Source of the DNA: Staphylococcus sp. KG4-3
GTDB taxonomy: Bacteria > Bacillota > Bacilli > Staphylococcales > Staphylococcaceae
Direction of reading: 5' to 3'
Assembly: GCF_033597815.2 (NCBI RefSeq)
Contig: NZ_CP166245.1
Location: 2,480,001 to 2,544,000, forward strand
Length of the DNA stretch: 64,000 bases
The translations under genes were made by a program, and so were the position numbers. Below, piece by piece: positions 28,608 to 37,384 of the stretch; position 1 is the first letter of the stretch, and each line of letters starts with the position of its first letter. The notes below the pieces were generated by a model, which ran no database searches, was not told the origin of the DNA, and saw only the letters and a program-made list of their open reading frames with translations.

Positions 28608-29159
28608 TTGAACACAAAAGATTTACGTGTTATTAAAACTAAACGTGCCCTCTCTCAAAGTTTCTATGAATTGCTTGAAAAACAAACTTTCTCAACTATT
28701 ACAGTGAATCAAATATGCGAAAAAGCATTAGTACATCGTACAACATTTTATAAACATTTTTATGATAAATACGACCTTTTGATTTATTTAATTAAGTTCG
28801 TGACAAAAGATTACTTTTCAATCGATTTAAAAGAACGTATCAATGCGCCCTTTTCAGTAATAGATAGAACTAGTGATGTGATTGAATTGCAACGTATCAA
28901 GGATAAACAAGAACATGACAAAGAGTTTGAACGTACGATATCAAATCATTTCATCAGCGTTTTACAGAATGATATTAAAGAAAATGAGCACCGTATCTCA
29001 GTAGATTCTGAAATTCCTGCCGAACTTATATTTTATGTTTATGGTGCGAGCCTGTTTGGATTTACAGAGTGGATTAGAGAACAATGTATCGAACTACCAC
29101 CTGTTGAACTAGACAAGTATTTCAGAAAATTAATTAATATCCAAGTCATAGATGAATAA
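28608..29159 (+). CDS. farR: TetR-family regulator FarR
   Basis: A 183-residue TetR-family protein. The helix-turn-helix at about residues 25-60 reads FSTITVNQICEKALVHRTTF followed by YKHFYDKYDLL, and the C-terminal ligand domain ends at about 180. In S. aureus FarR senses host fatty acids and controls farE and itself. The start is a TTG with AAGGAG 9 nt upstream. It is divergent from farE, about 150 bp apart, with matching operators. Confidence 0.92.
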   Translation: MNTKDLRVIKTKRALSQSFYELLEKQTFSTITVNQICEKALVHRTTFYKHFYDKYDLLIYLIKFVTKDYFSIDLKERINAPFSVIDRTSDVIELQRIKDKQEHDKEFERTISNHFISVLQNDIKENEHRISVDSEIPAELIFYVYGASLFGFTEWIREQCIELPPVELDKYFRKLINIQVIDE

Positions 29160-29212
29160 AAAAAGAAGCGACGTACACAATCAATTTTGATTGCGTATGC
29201 TCGCTCCTTTTA
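29159..29212. terminator. Bidirectional terminator between farR and rocA
   Basis: AGCGACGTACACAATCA pairs imperfectly with TGATTGCGTATGCTCGCT, with A/T runs on both sides. farR and rocA converge here. Confidence 0.8.
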
Positions 29213-29223
29213 ATCATTTATTT

Positions 29224-30768
29224 TTAGAACATTTCTGAAACAACTTTTTGCTCTAAGAAGTTTAATAAGTAGTCAGGACTTCCTGTTTTAGCGTCTGTAC
29301 CCGACATTTTGAAACCACCAAATGGATGATAGCCTACAACTGCTGCAGTACAACCACGATTAAGGTATAAGTTACCTACGTCATAAGACTCTACAGCTTC
29401 GATCCAATTTTCACGATTATTTGTAATCACTGCACCAGTTAAACCGTAATCAGTATCATTAGCAATTTCTAATAATTCTTCAAAGTCTTTACCTTTAACG
29501 AATCCTACAACCGGACCAAAGATTTCTTCTTGCATAATTTGGTCACTTGATTTAAGGCCAGAAATAATTGTTGGTTCAATGAAGTAACCAGTAGAATCAT
29601 CTGTGCCTCCACCTTGTTCTAACTTACCTTCTTTACTACCAATTTCAATATAGTTCTTAATTTTATCAAATTGTTTTTGATTAATAACAGGTCCCATATA
29701 TGTGTTATTTTCAGTGTTACCTAACGTTAAGTTCTTAGTTAAAGCTATTGCTTTTTCTAACACTTCATCATATACATCTTTGTGTACGATAGCACGAGAA
29801 CATGCAGAACATTTTTGTCCCGAGAAACCAAATGCAGAAGTTACAATAGACTCTGCAGCTAAATCTGTATCGATGTTTTTATCAACAACAATCGCATCTT
29901 TACCGCCCATTTCAGCAATAACACGTTTTAAGAATTGTTGACCATCTTGTACTTTTGCAGCTCTTTCAAAGATTCTTGTACCTGTTGCACGAGAACCTGT
30001 AAATGTTACAAAGTGTGTGTGTACACTATCTACAAGATAATCACCGATTTCTTTTGGATCACCTGGAACAAAGTTAACAACGCCTTTAGGTAGTCCCGCT
30101 TCTTCTAAGATTTCCATTAATTTATAAGCAGTTAATGGCGTATCTTCAGCAGGTTTTAGAAGTACTGTGTTACCAGCAACTACTGGTGCCAATGTTGTTC
30201 CAGCCATGATTGCGAATGGGAAATTCCATGGTGGGATTGTTACACCTGTACCGATAGGTTTATAGAAATATTTATTATGTTCTCCTTCTCTATCTAATAC
30301 TGGTTTACCATCTGCAAGCTCCATCATTGACCTTGCATAGTATTCAATGAAGTCAATACCTTCTGCAGCATCACCGACAGCCTCATCCCATGGTTTACCT
30401 GCTTCATAAACCATTACAGCTGAGATTTCTTCTTTACGACGTCTAATAATCGCTGCAACTCTAATTAAAAATTCTGCGCGGTCTTTGTGAGACCATCTCT
30501 TCCAAGATTTATATGCTTCATTAGCTGCATCAAATGCATCATCTACATCTTTTTGCGTTGCTTTTGAAACTTCAGCAATAACTTCAGAAGTATTAGCCGG
30601 ATTGATAGACTGATACGTATCTTTTGTAAATTTCTCTTCCCCGTTAATAACTAAAGGAATTTTTTGATTCAATTCACCTTTAACTTTCTCTAAAGCTTTT
30701 TTGAATGACTCGACATTTTTACTATCTGTAAAATCAATGCCTGGTTCGTTGTGATAATTGACTACCAT
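29224..30768 (-). CDS. rocA: 1-pyrroline-5-carboxylate dehydrogenase
   Basis: An NAD-dependent glutamate-gamma-semialdehyde dehydrogenase that converts P5C to glutamate in proline and arginine breakdown. It is 514 residues, as in other Gram-positive RocA. The catalytic Cys is at 320 ([11 protein letters not shown]) and the general-base Glu at 286 (IAEMGGKDA). The NAD-binding motif is [11 protein letters not shown] chose the ATG at 30768 ([10 protein letters not shown]) because it matches the family N-terminus. The longer frame upstream overlaps the promoter. A strong sigma-A promoter is flanked by two cre sites, so CcpA repression by glucose is expected. Confidence 0.95.
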   Translation of the reverse strand: MVVNYHNEPGIDFTDSKNVESFKKALEKVKGELNQKIPLVINGEEKFTKDTYQSINPANTSEVIAEVSKATQKDVDDAFDAANEAYKSWKRWSHKDRAEFLIRVAAIIRRRKEEISAVMVYEAGKPWDEAVGDAAEGIDFIEYYARSMMELADGKPVLDREGEHNKYFYKPIGTGVTIPPWNFPFAIMAGTTLAPVVAGNTVLLKPAEDTPLTAYKLMEILEEAGLPKGVVNFVPGDPKEIGDYLVDSVHTHFVTFTGSRATGTRIFERAAKVQDGQQFLKRVIAEMGGKDAIVVDKNIDTDLAAESIVTSAFGFSGQKCSACSRAIVHKDVYDEVLEKAIALTKNLTLGNTENNTYMGPVINQKQFDKIKNYIEIGSKEGKLEQGGGTDDSTGYFIEPTIISGLKSSDQIMQEEIFGPVVGFVKGKDFEELLEIANDTDYGLTGAVITNNRENWIEAVESYDVGNLYLNRGCTAAVVGYHPFGGFKMSGTDAKTGSPDYLLNFLEQKVVSEMF

Positions 30769-30807
30769 TTTTCTACCCCCATGTAAGTTTGTAAATAGAA
30801 AACTAAA

Positions 30808-30821
30808 TGGAAATGTTTCCA
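30808..30821 (-). promoter_or_regulatory. cre-like site downstream of the rocA promoter
   Basis: TGGAAATGTTTCCA is a perfect palindrome that matches the CcpA cre consensus apart from CG to TG at the centre. It lies about 12 bp beyond the -10. Confidence 0.6.
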
Positions 30822-30832
30822 TTCTTATTGCC

Positions 30833-30861
30833 ATTGTATAGTTATCAAACAATAATTGCAA
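30833..30861 (-). promoter_or_regulatory. Sigma-A promoter of rocA
   Basis: On the minus strand: -35 TTGCAA, 17-bp spacer, -10 TACAAT. The -35 overlaps the perfect cre at 30857-30870. Confidence 0.65.
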
Positions 30862-30870
30862 TCGCTTACA
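30857..30870 (-). promoter_or_regulatory. cre site overlapping the rocA -35
   Basis: On the minus strand TGTAAGCGATTGCA fits TGNAANCGNTNNCA at every fixed position. Confidence 0.75.
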
Positions 30871-31107
30871 ACATTTTTTATTAAAATAAATGGTATTGAA
30901 CTTATTTCATCCATTACGTTGATATTTGAAATTTTATTCAATCACATTTATTATTGCACCCATAAATATATAATATATAAATTTAATAATTTGTAATCTA
31001 AACTTTACATTTAGACTAAATTCAATATGTTAGTATGATTATTCACAAATAATAAGATTTATATTTATTTTAAAAACACAAAAAGAACAATCGAGAGGTA
31101 AGCTATA

Positions 31108-32178
31108 ATGAAAACATATACGTCTGTGATATTTTGGATGCGTGCGATAGCTTGTTTAAGTATTGTTCTTATTCATTCGATTACAACAACTTTTAGTAAA
31201 ATGGATTTTGTTGGTCATGGTACAACTATTAGAGTATTCCAATTACTCCTTATGTTTAGTACACCATTATTCGTATTTATTTCAGAATTTTTATTAGCTA
31301 AAAATTATCACGTTATAACAAAACCAGGATTTTTTAAGAATAAATTAATCTATTTAGGTATACCTTATATCTTGATTAACCTTGGTATTTCATATTTTTA
31401 TTTCGAGCCAAAAACATTAGCTCAATATATGCATAATGTTGGAGATACTATGTTTCACGGTGGCGCTGTCACCTACTTCATTATCATTATCTTCCAATTC
31501 TACATATTGCATATTCTTTTTGCTAAGTATTTAATTAAATGGAAGCCTATTCCAATGGTTATCGGTTCGATAATATTCGCTACAATATACTGGGCATTCC
31601 GCCAGTATGTACCACAATCAGAAAATGATATTTTAGGCTTATTTTGGGAAAGAGAAGGTTGGATGTTATTTTTAGGATGGCTTAGTTATTTTTTACTTGG
31701 TTTTTATACAGGTATTTATTATGAAACATTCATGAAAAATATTAAACGTTACACTTGGCCCATTATTATAGGACTAGTAATTGCATCATCTATTTTAATT
31801 GGTAATTATCTGCTAGGCATTAGTACCTGGGTGGAATCGAAACGTTTTGACATTCCCTTTTATGTCACTATGGTTATATTAGTCTTTTTCTTATTCTCTT
31901 CTTATATAAAATATGTACCTAAATTTGTACTATTTATTAGTAACTATTCATTTTGTATATACTTAACCCACTATTTCTTTGTACATGACTTAGGGTTATT
32001 AAGAGCTGATAGTTCGATACGTAATATCGCGTTTAACTTAATTATCACTTTAGTAGTTTCTATCTGTTTAGCTTATTTATTTAATCTATTTAAGTTTGGC
32101 AAATTTGTTGTTGGTGGTATTGGAAATATCAAATATGATAGTGTTTATGAAAGTTATAAACAGGGCAAAATGAATTGA
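31108..32178 (+). CDS. Acyltransferase-3 family membrane protein (IcaC-like)
   Basis: A 356-residue membrane protein with about ten hydrophobic segments. The N-terminal FWMRAIACLSIVLIHSI has the conserved R and H of the acyltransferase-3 family. The length and layout match IcaC, which modifies or exports poly-N-acetylglucosamine. No icaADB genes are nearby, so an orphan O-acyltransferase acting on a surface polymer is the safer reading. GAGAGGT precedes the ATG. It is monocistronic, closed by the hairpin at 32203. Confidence 0.78.
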   Translation: MKTYTSVIFWMRAIACLSIVLIHSITTTFSKMDFVGHGTTIRVFQLLLMFSTPLFVFISEFLLAKNYHVITKPGFFKNKLIYLGIPYILINLGISYFYFEPKTLAQYMHNVGDTMFHGGAVTYFIIIIFQFYILHILFAKYLIKWKPIPMVIGSIIFATIYWAFRQYVPQSENDILGLFWEREGWMLFLGWLSYFLLGFYTGIYYETFMKNIKRYTWPIIIGLVIASSILIGNYLLGISTWVESKRFDIPFYVTMVILVFFLFSSYIKYVPKFVLFISNYSFCIYLTHYFFVHDLGLLRADSSIRNIAFNLIITLVVSICLAYLFNLFKFGKFVVGGIGNIKYDSVYESYKQGKMN

Positions 32179-32202
32179 TTCTCTTTGCTTCATCAATTGT
32201 AT

Positions 32203-32249
32203 ATAAAAAAGGTGAGACAGTAACTTATAGCTTCTGTCTCACCTTTTTA
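32203..32249. terminator. Bidirectional terminator after the acyltransferase gene
   Basis: AAAAAGGTGAGACAG pairs with CTGTCTCACCTTTTT around a 14-nt loop. U-runs occur on both strands. Confidence 0.88.
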
Positions 32250-32308
32250 ATTTCACTCTTGCCAATTTTGTTTGAAAATCCCTCGAGTATACACAATACT
32301 CAACAGTA

Positions 32309-32887
32309 CTATTTCTTATTTCTTTCGCTACGATTAAACTGTGTTGATTGCTTTCGCTCCGAATCATTATGTTTAATACGTGTTTGTCTAGTGTTATCTA
32401 CCTTAGTTTTTTGTGTTTCATTATAGTTACTTTGGTTTCTATTATAATTATTGTATTCACTCGACCTATACAGGCTATCTGTATGTTTCTGTTTTCTCGC
32501 TAGCAACATAATCCCAGCAATTAACCATAGAACAGCTGTAAGCCAATTCAGCGTTAAGACCGTAGTAATGCCAAGGAGAATAAAGAATACACCTACAACT
32601 TTTGGAATTTTATTAATGAATAAAGCAAATATAATAGCCAAAACAGTACATATAATCACTATAATTAAAGCTAGAAGAAATATTTGACTAGCAATATCTA
32701 CTAAGCTAGATGCATCCATTTGTGGCGTCCCCTGATTATACATATCGCTATTATAAATAGTATCTGCTAATTCGTTTTTCACGCTTATATCATTTAAAAA
32801 TGGTGTGACAATTGCCATTAAAAATATTAGTATAAATTGCAAGATAATACCAATCCATACAAGCACCTTTTCTCCAGTCCTCTTCAT
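32309..32887 (-). CDS. DUF4064-type membrane protein
   Basis: A 192-residue protein with three membrane segments: VLVWIGIILQFILIFLMAIV, then about 65-90 and 95-130. A polar, Asn/Gln/Lys-rich cytoplasmic tail covers residues 135-192 and looks disordered. Small membrane proteins of this kind are annotated DUF4064 and have no known function. GGGAGGGG precedes the ATG. It is monocistronic, with an intervening region of about 170 bp before the divergent DUF1445 gene. Confidence 0.72.
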   Translation of the reverse strand: MKRTGEKVLVWIGIILQFILIFLMAIVTPFLNDISVKNELADTIYNSDMYNQGTPQMDASSLVDIASQIFLLALIIVIICTVLAIIFALFINKIPKVVGVFFILLGITTVLTLNWLTAVLWLIAGIMLLARKQKHTDSLYRSSEYNNYNRNQSNYNETQKTKVDNTRQTRIKHNDSERKQSTQFNRSERNKK

Positions 32888-33057
32888 ATGTCCCCTCCCA
32901 AGAAATCATTATGAATTCAATACATCTACTGATTTATTATAACGTTATTTTTAGTATTTTAAAACCGTATTACAAAGTAATTAAAATATGCTCAACACTA
33001 TATTTTTCTGAATTTTTGGTAAAATGGTATTATTACTTTTATAAGGGGATGATAAGT

Positions 33058-33843
33058 TTGGACTTACAAATACAACAACCAACTACAATAAGAAAAATGA
33101 TTAAACAAGGAGAACTGACCGGACATACAAGTGGTATGGCCAAAGGCTACATTCAGGCTAATGTTGTCATACTTCCTTCTGCCTATGCTTATGACTTTTT
33201 GAAATTTTGCTTTAGGAACCCTAAAACTTGCCCGCTCTTAGATGTGTCAGAAAAAGGATCGAAGTCATTTCCTACCTTTGGTCAACAAGCTGACATCACT
33301 ACCGAAGTTGCTGCCTACCGTGTTTATAAACAAGGTAAGCTCATAGAACAAAGAGCTAACATCGACACATTGTTTACAGAAGATATGGTCAGTTTTTTAA
33401 TAGGCTGTAGCTTTACATTTGAACATGCATTACTGGAAGCTGGTATTCCTATACGCCATTTAGAAGAAGGACATAATGTACCAATGTATATGACTAATAT
33501 TCCAGCTGCCGATAGCGGCCAATTTTCTGGTAACATAACCGTAAGCATGCGTCCTATGACTATGCAACAAGCGATTAAAGCAACCGAAATTACTTCTCGT
33601 TTTAAAAATGTACATGGCACACCTATGCATATAGGAGCCCCTTCAGAAATTGGTATTTCTAATATAAATAAGCCTGATTTTGGTGAACCCGTAGAAATTA
33701 AAAATAATGAAGTTCCTGTCTTTTGGGGCTGTGGTGTAACGCCTCAATCTGTCGCTTTAGATGCTAAACCAGAAATTATGATTACACATGCTCCCGGTCA
33801 TATGTTCATTACCGATATTCCTGATAGCCAATTAAGCGATTAA
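33058..33843 (+). CDS. DUF1445/YcsI-family putative hydro-lyase
   Basis: A 261-residue cytoplasmic protein of the YcsI/DUF1445 family, some members of which are called D-glutamate cyclase-like hydro-lyases. Conserved stretches are GMAKGYIQANVVILP, FPTFGQQADITTEVAAYRVY, GCSFTFEHALLEAGIPIRH and VFWGCGVTPQS...ITHAPGHMFITD. The start is a TTG with AAGGGGA 8 nt upstream. The frame stays open further 5' but has no ribosome site there. In many bacteria the gene neighbours 5-oxoprolinase or LamB/YcsF genes, but none are here. Confidence 0.82.
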   Translation: MDLQIQQPTTIRKMIKQGELTGHTSGMAKGYIQANVVILPSAYAYDFLKFCFRNPKTCPLLDVSEKGSKSFPTFGQQADITTEVAAYRVYKQGKLIEQRANIDTLFTEDMVSFLIGCSFTFEHALLEAGIPIRHLEEGHNVPMYMTNIPAADSGQFSGNITVSMRPMTMQQAIKATEITSRFKNVHGTPMHIGAPSEIGISNINKPDFGEPVEIKNNEVPVFWGCGVTPQSVALDAKPEIMITHAPGHMFITDIPDSQLSD

Positions 33844-33890
33844 AAAAAGCACTTTGACGATTGTTTTAGATGCGTCAAAGTGCTTTTTAA
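33842..33890. terminator. Bidirectional terminator between the DUF1445 and PTS genes
   Basis: A perfect 16-bp stem, AAAAAGCACTTTGACG with its complement, has T-runs on both strands. The two genes converge here. Confidence 0.9.
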
Positions 33891-33892
33891 TT

Positions 33893-34909
33893 TTATCTTG
33901 CTTCAATATCTTCTTTGGAAACAATTGGGTGATTCTTAAAAATAATGGAACATACATAACCAACAATTAAACCGATAACACCTACAATAGCCCCATAAAT
34001 AAAGATTTTCATTGGATCGTTAAATCCAAACATTACTAAAAATCCAGCTAACGGTGTAGCAGTACCTGTAGCATCATTTATCATACCGGAAGAGGCGATA
34101 ACTGCACCCGCAAGTGCACCTCCTATAAAGTTTGCTGTATATATCGGTATTGGATTCGCAGACACTACGTCAGCCTGAGATAGTGGTTCAATACATACTG
34201 CAATTCTAGATCTACGGTCACCTAATTTTAGTTTGTTAAACATGGTGCCGTTGATAAATGAAGAAGCAAATGACACCATGGCCGCAATCGCCATTGGCAT
34301 ACCCGTAAGGCCTAATAATGCCGTTAAAGCCATAGAACTAAGTGGAGCTGTTCCAACAACTGTGATGACTCCACCCAAAATAATCCCCATAATAATTGGA
34401 CTTACTTCAGTTGAACTTTGAATAATATCCCCTATTTTTAATAGCGAGTTATTGACTAACGGCGTTACACCTGTTGCAACTAACCTTGCTAAAGGTGCAA
34501 TGATGATAATACCTACTATTAAATCTATACCATCCGGTACTTTACGTTCAGCATATTTCATTAAATAACCTATTACATAACCAGCTACAAAGCCTGGTAT
34601 CAAATCTAAACCACTACATGATGCAGCGATTACCAACGCGTAAACCGGTGAAACACCAATAGCTAATGATACTAAGCCAGCTGCCGCAACGCCACCTAGA
34701 CCTCCAGCAGCATCACCTAATTCTCCTAAAAACTTAATACCTAATAAATCTCCACCTACGTATTTGTGAAAAGCTTCAACTAAAAATGTTGCAATTGCAG
34801 CATTTGCTAAAGCTCCCATCGCACGCATACCTTTAGGTGCTCTATATGTAAATATTGTAAATAAAGCTAACACTATAATTAAAAATAATGTACCAATTAA
34901 AATATCCAT
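33893..34909 (-). CDS. Orphan PTS EIIC-type permease (PTS_EIIC_2 family), copy 1
   Basis: A 338-residue membrane protein of the EIIC_2 family (PF13303-like) with about ten hydrophobic segments. Glycine-rich loops include GDAAGGLGGVAAAGLV and APLSSMALTALLGLTGMPMAIAAMVS, and a TGTATPLAGF stretch is conserved. No EIIA, EIIB or sugar enzyme is adjacent, so substrate and coupling are unknown. I prefer the ATG at 34909 (MDILIG) with AGAGGA about 9 nt upstream over a TTG six bases earlier. A homologue lies at 51948. Confidence 0.75.
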   Translation of the reverse strand: MDILIGTLFLIIVLALFTIFTYRAPKGMRAMGALANAAIATFLVEAFHKYVGGDLLGIKFLGELGDAAGGLGGVAAAGLVSLAIGVSPVYALVIAASCSGLDLIPGFVAGYVIGYLMKYAERKVPDGIDLIVGIIIIAPLARLVATGVTPLVNNSLLKIGDIIQSSTEVSPIIMGIILGGVITVVGTAPLSSMALTALLGLTGMPMAIAAMVSFASSFINGTMFNKLKLGDRRSRIAVCIEPLSQADVVSANPIPIYTANFIGGALAGAVIASSGMINDATGTATPLAGFLVMFGFNDPMKIFIYGAIVGVIGLIVGYVCSIIFKNHPIVSKEDIEAR

Positions 34910-34915
34910 ATTCAA

Positions 34916-35308
34916 TATTCCTCTTTTCTTGTCTAGTGATCGTTAAGTTAGATATGGAAATAGTTATTTAAAAGTTGGCTTGTTCAAACAATCTGTAAAA
35001 ACTTTATATTTTATAAATTTTGAATTCATGTTTATATAGTCACTATTATTACTCTTACCATTTCACTCACATTTTTATATTTTAACACAAATTTCAATTA
35101 TATTCCGAACAATTTAATTATTTTCCATTTAAGCTCCGCGGAATATTTTTCAATATAATTTTAATTTATTTTTTGATATTACACAACCAAATACAAATAT
35201 AATTCCATTCTCTATAATAGTTCAGTGAAAAATACCCCCATTTTCTTTTATTCACCTAAAACAAACAGTCACTATAAAAATTAAAACAAGAAAATTAGAA
35301 AATATAAA
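34916..35308. other. AT-rich gap without a recognisable gene
   Basis: No coding frame with a ribosome site was found. The only structure is ATATTCCG (35100-35107) facing CGGAATAT (35139-35146), next to the 8-bp palindrome TCCGCGGA. This could be an operator for the PTS gene to its left. Confidence 0.5.
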
Positions 35309-35341
35309 ATACCGCCAAAACAATAATTTTTTGACGGCACT
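35309..35341 (-). terminator. Terminator after the sugar acetyltransferase gene
   Basis: GTGCCGTCAAAAAATT pairs with TTTTGGCGGTA on the minus strand and is followed by a U-rich tract. Confidence 0.75.
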
Positions 35342-35389
35342 TTCTTAAATATTAAGTGAATGTATTTAATAAAAACAGATAAAGCATAA

Positions 35390-35947
35390 TTATTGATTAA
35401 TTGTACTAACAGTTTTCGCAGGTGTGCCGAGTGCAAGCACATTGGCAGGTATGTCTTTAGCAACCACACTACCCGCTCCTATAACAGCACCATCACCGAT
35501 AGTTACGCCAGGTAATACAACGACATTAGCTCCTATCCAAACATTGTTCCCAATATTTATAGGCAAAGCTTGTTCTATCCCTTCGTTTCTCGCTTGATAT
35601 TCAAGAGGATGAATTGCTGTATAAAACCCACAATTAGGACCAATAAACACATCATCTCCAATAGCAATTTTATTGCAATCCATAAAATAACAATCGTGAT
35701 TAATAAAGACACGCTGACCTAAATTGATATTATAGCCATAATCAGCTTGGAATGGACTTAGTAATTCTAATGATTGAGGCTCATAATTTAATAATTCCGT
35801 TATTATTTCTTGTCTCTGTGTTTGATTGCTAGGACGGACATGGTTTAAATCAAAACATAAATCTTTAGCTTTCATTCGCTCTGCCTCTAAATCTTTATCA
35901 TTATTTGCATCGTACCATTCACCAGCTAACATCTTATTTTTTTCACT
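35390..35947 (-). CDS. maa: Maltose O-acetyltransferase-type enzyme
   Basis: A 185-residue hexapeptide-repeat acetyltransferase that acetylates the 6-OH of maltose, glucose or similar sugars with acetyl-CoA. An N-terminal Mac domain ([20 protein letters not shown]) precedes a left-handed beta-helix. The helix includes [38 protein letters not shown] (active-site His) and [20 protein letters not shown]. The ATG at 35947 has GGAAG 8 nt upstream. It is a single gene. Confidence 0.88.
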   Translation of the reverse strand, partial: SEKNKMLAGEWYDANNDKDLEAERMKAKDLCFDLNHVRPSNQTQRQEIITELLNYEPQSLELLSPFQADYGYNINLGQRVFINHDCYFMDCNKIAIGDDVFIGPNCGFYTAIHPLEYQARNEGIEQALPINIGNNVWIGANVVVLPGVTIGDGAVIGAGSVVAKDIPANVLALGTPAKTVSTINQ

Positions 35948-36030
35948 CATAATCATTGCTTCCTTTCTTATCATATGCATTTAGTTTAATTTCCCTATAT
36001 TTATAATTACGTATTACACTTCGATATGGA

Positions 36031-37227
36031 TTAAGAGATATGACTTAATAATTGATACATCAATGTACCAGCATAATTTCCTACTACGTACCCTAATGTT
36101 CCTACTATTAGAATAGGACCAACGAGTCCTGTCCATCCTTTTCCAATTGCTAATGCAGCTGCAGTTGTTGGTCCACCTGCTGTCGCATTGCTCGCTAATA
36201 ATATTTCTTCAATTTTAAATTTAAATACCTTGCCTAACAACAAACTTAATCCTAAATTAAAAACGAGTATAATAATAACAAAAACAAAGAGTAATGGCGC
36301 CGTTGTTACAATTGTAGCAAAAGAAGCAGGAATACCTATAACTACAAAGAAGATATAAATTAAAAAAGTACCTATTTCTGATGCACCAGCTAACTTTTCA
36401 AAGAAGTCACCCCATATCGCAACCACAATTAGCGTTAAAGTCGTTAGCAAAAGATAGGAATCTCCAAAGAAAGAAGTAATAATTGTGAGCACAATATTAC
36501 TTTTAGGTATCCATTGCTGAATCAAATCAGCACCTTTAAAACTAACTGCGACAAGTGTGATTGCACTCGCTATCGAAAATGCGATATCTAACAATTGAAT
36601 TTTTTTAGGTTGCCAATACGATTGTTGTACTTTTGGAGATTGTTTTGTATTATAGTCTGTTTTAAAATACTTTTTAATTAATGGGAGTGAAGGGAGTGCA
36701 ATCAATAGCATAAAATACAAAGCCATAACACTATTATCTGCTACTACTGTAGATGATACCATATCGCCTGGTGTTTCAAGTTTAGAGCTTAGCGCTGCAA
36801 AATTGACTCCACCACCAATATAACTACCTGTCATCATAGCTCCTATATTGTTCAAATAAGGTATCCATTGATTTAATACAATAAATGCAACCAACGTTCC
36901 AATCATAGTTCCCAACGAAGCAATGAAGAATATAATCAACAACCTTCTACTTTCTTTCCATATTTTCATAATATTAGAACTAAATAATAGTAATGGTATC
37001 GATAAAGGGACAATGTAGTCCCATACCGTATCATATACGGGTGAGCTCGTTGGTATCACTTTAAAGTTAGATAATACCATCGCACCAACAAGTGCAATAA
37101 TGGCCCCAGAAATTGTACTTGCCCATTGATACCTCTGTTCTAAAAATAAACTCACCGTTGCCCACACAATAATGATTGCCCATAAAATCCATGTATCCCC
37201 TTTGTCTACAAGTGCACCCACCATCAT
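36031..37227 (-). CDS. DUF819-family membrane protein
   Basis: A 398-residue membrane protein with about 11 hydrophobic segments and conserved stretches MTGSYIGGGVNFAALSSKLE near residue 130 and LLASNATAGGPTTAAALAIGKGW near residue 345. The DUF819 (YjcL-like) family is thought to be a transporter related to Na+-coupled secondary carriers. No substrate is known. The ATG has AAGGGATG upstream. It is divergent from an SLC13 transporter, and a CodY-like box lies between them. Confidence 0.8.
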   Translation of the reverse strand: MMVGALVDKGDTWILWAIIIVWATVSLFLEQRYQWASTISGAIIALVGAMVLSNFKVIPTSSPVYDTVWDYIVPLSIPLLLFSSNIMKIWKESRRLLIIFFIASLGTMIGTLVAFIVLNQWIPYLNNIGAMMTGSYIGGGVNFAALSSKLETPGDMVSSTVVADNSVMALYFMLLIALPSLPLIKKYFKTDYNTKQSPKVQQSYWQPKKIQLLDIAFSIASAITLVAVSFKGADLIQQWIPKSNIVLTIITSFFGDSYLLLTTLTLIVVAIWGDFFEKLAGASEIGTFLIYIFFVVIGIPASFATIVTTAPLLFVFVIIILVFNLGLSLLLGKVFKFKIEEILLASNATAGGPTTAAALAIGKGWTGLVGPILIVGTLGYVVGNYAGTLMYQLLSHIS

Positions 37228-37300
37228 AAAATCATCCCTTTTCTTATATTTGTTTTAATATATCACCTATATTCTATCAGTCTTGGTTACATATTTTTAT

Positions 37301-37315
37301 AATTTTCTGAAAAAT
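37301..37315. promoter_or_regulatory. CodY-like box between the DUF819 and SLC13 genes
   Basis: AATTTTCTGAAAAAT matches the CodY consensus AATTTTCWGAAAATT at 14 of 15 positions. It lies 70-85 bp from both divergent start codons, upstream of a TTGTCT-N17-TATTCT promoter candidate for the SLC13 gene. Confidence 0.6.
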
Positions 37316-37384
37316 TTAATTGTCTATATGTTAGGTTATTGATATTCTTACAGTTATAGCGTCACAAACAAGGGGGAAATAATT

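Noticed and set aside
31108..32178. True icaC of an ica biofilm operon
   Set aside because: No icaA, icaD, icaB or icaR lies nearby. Only the acyltransferase family is supported.
35281..35469. Short open frame across the end of the acetyltransferase gene
   Set aside because: It overlaps a real terminator and a conserved gene in another frame. No ribosome site.
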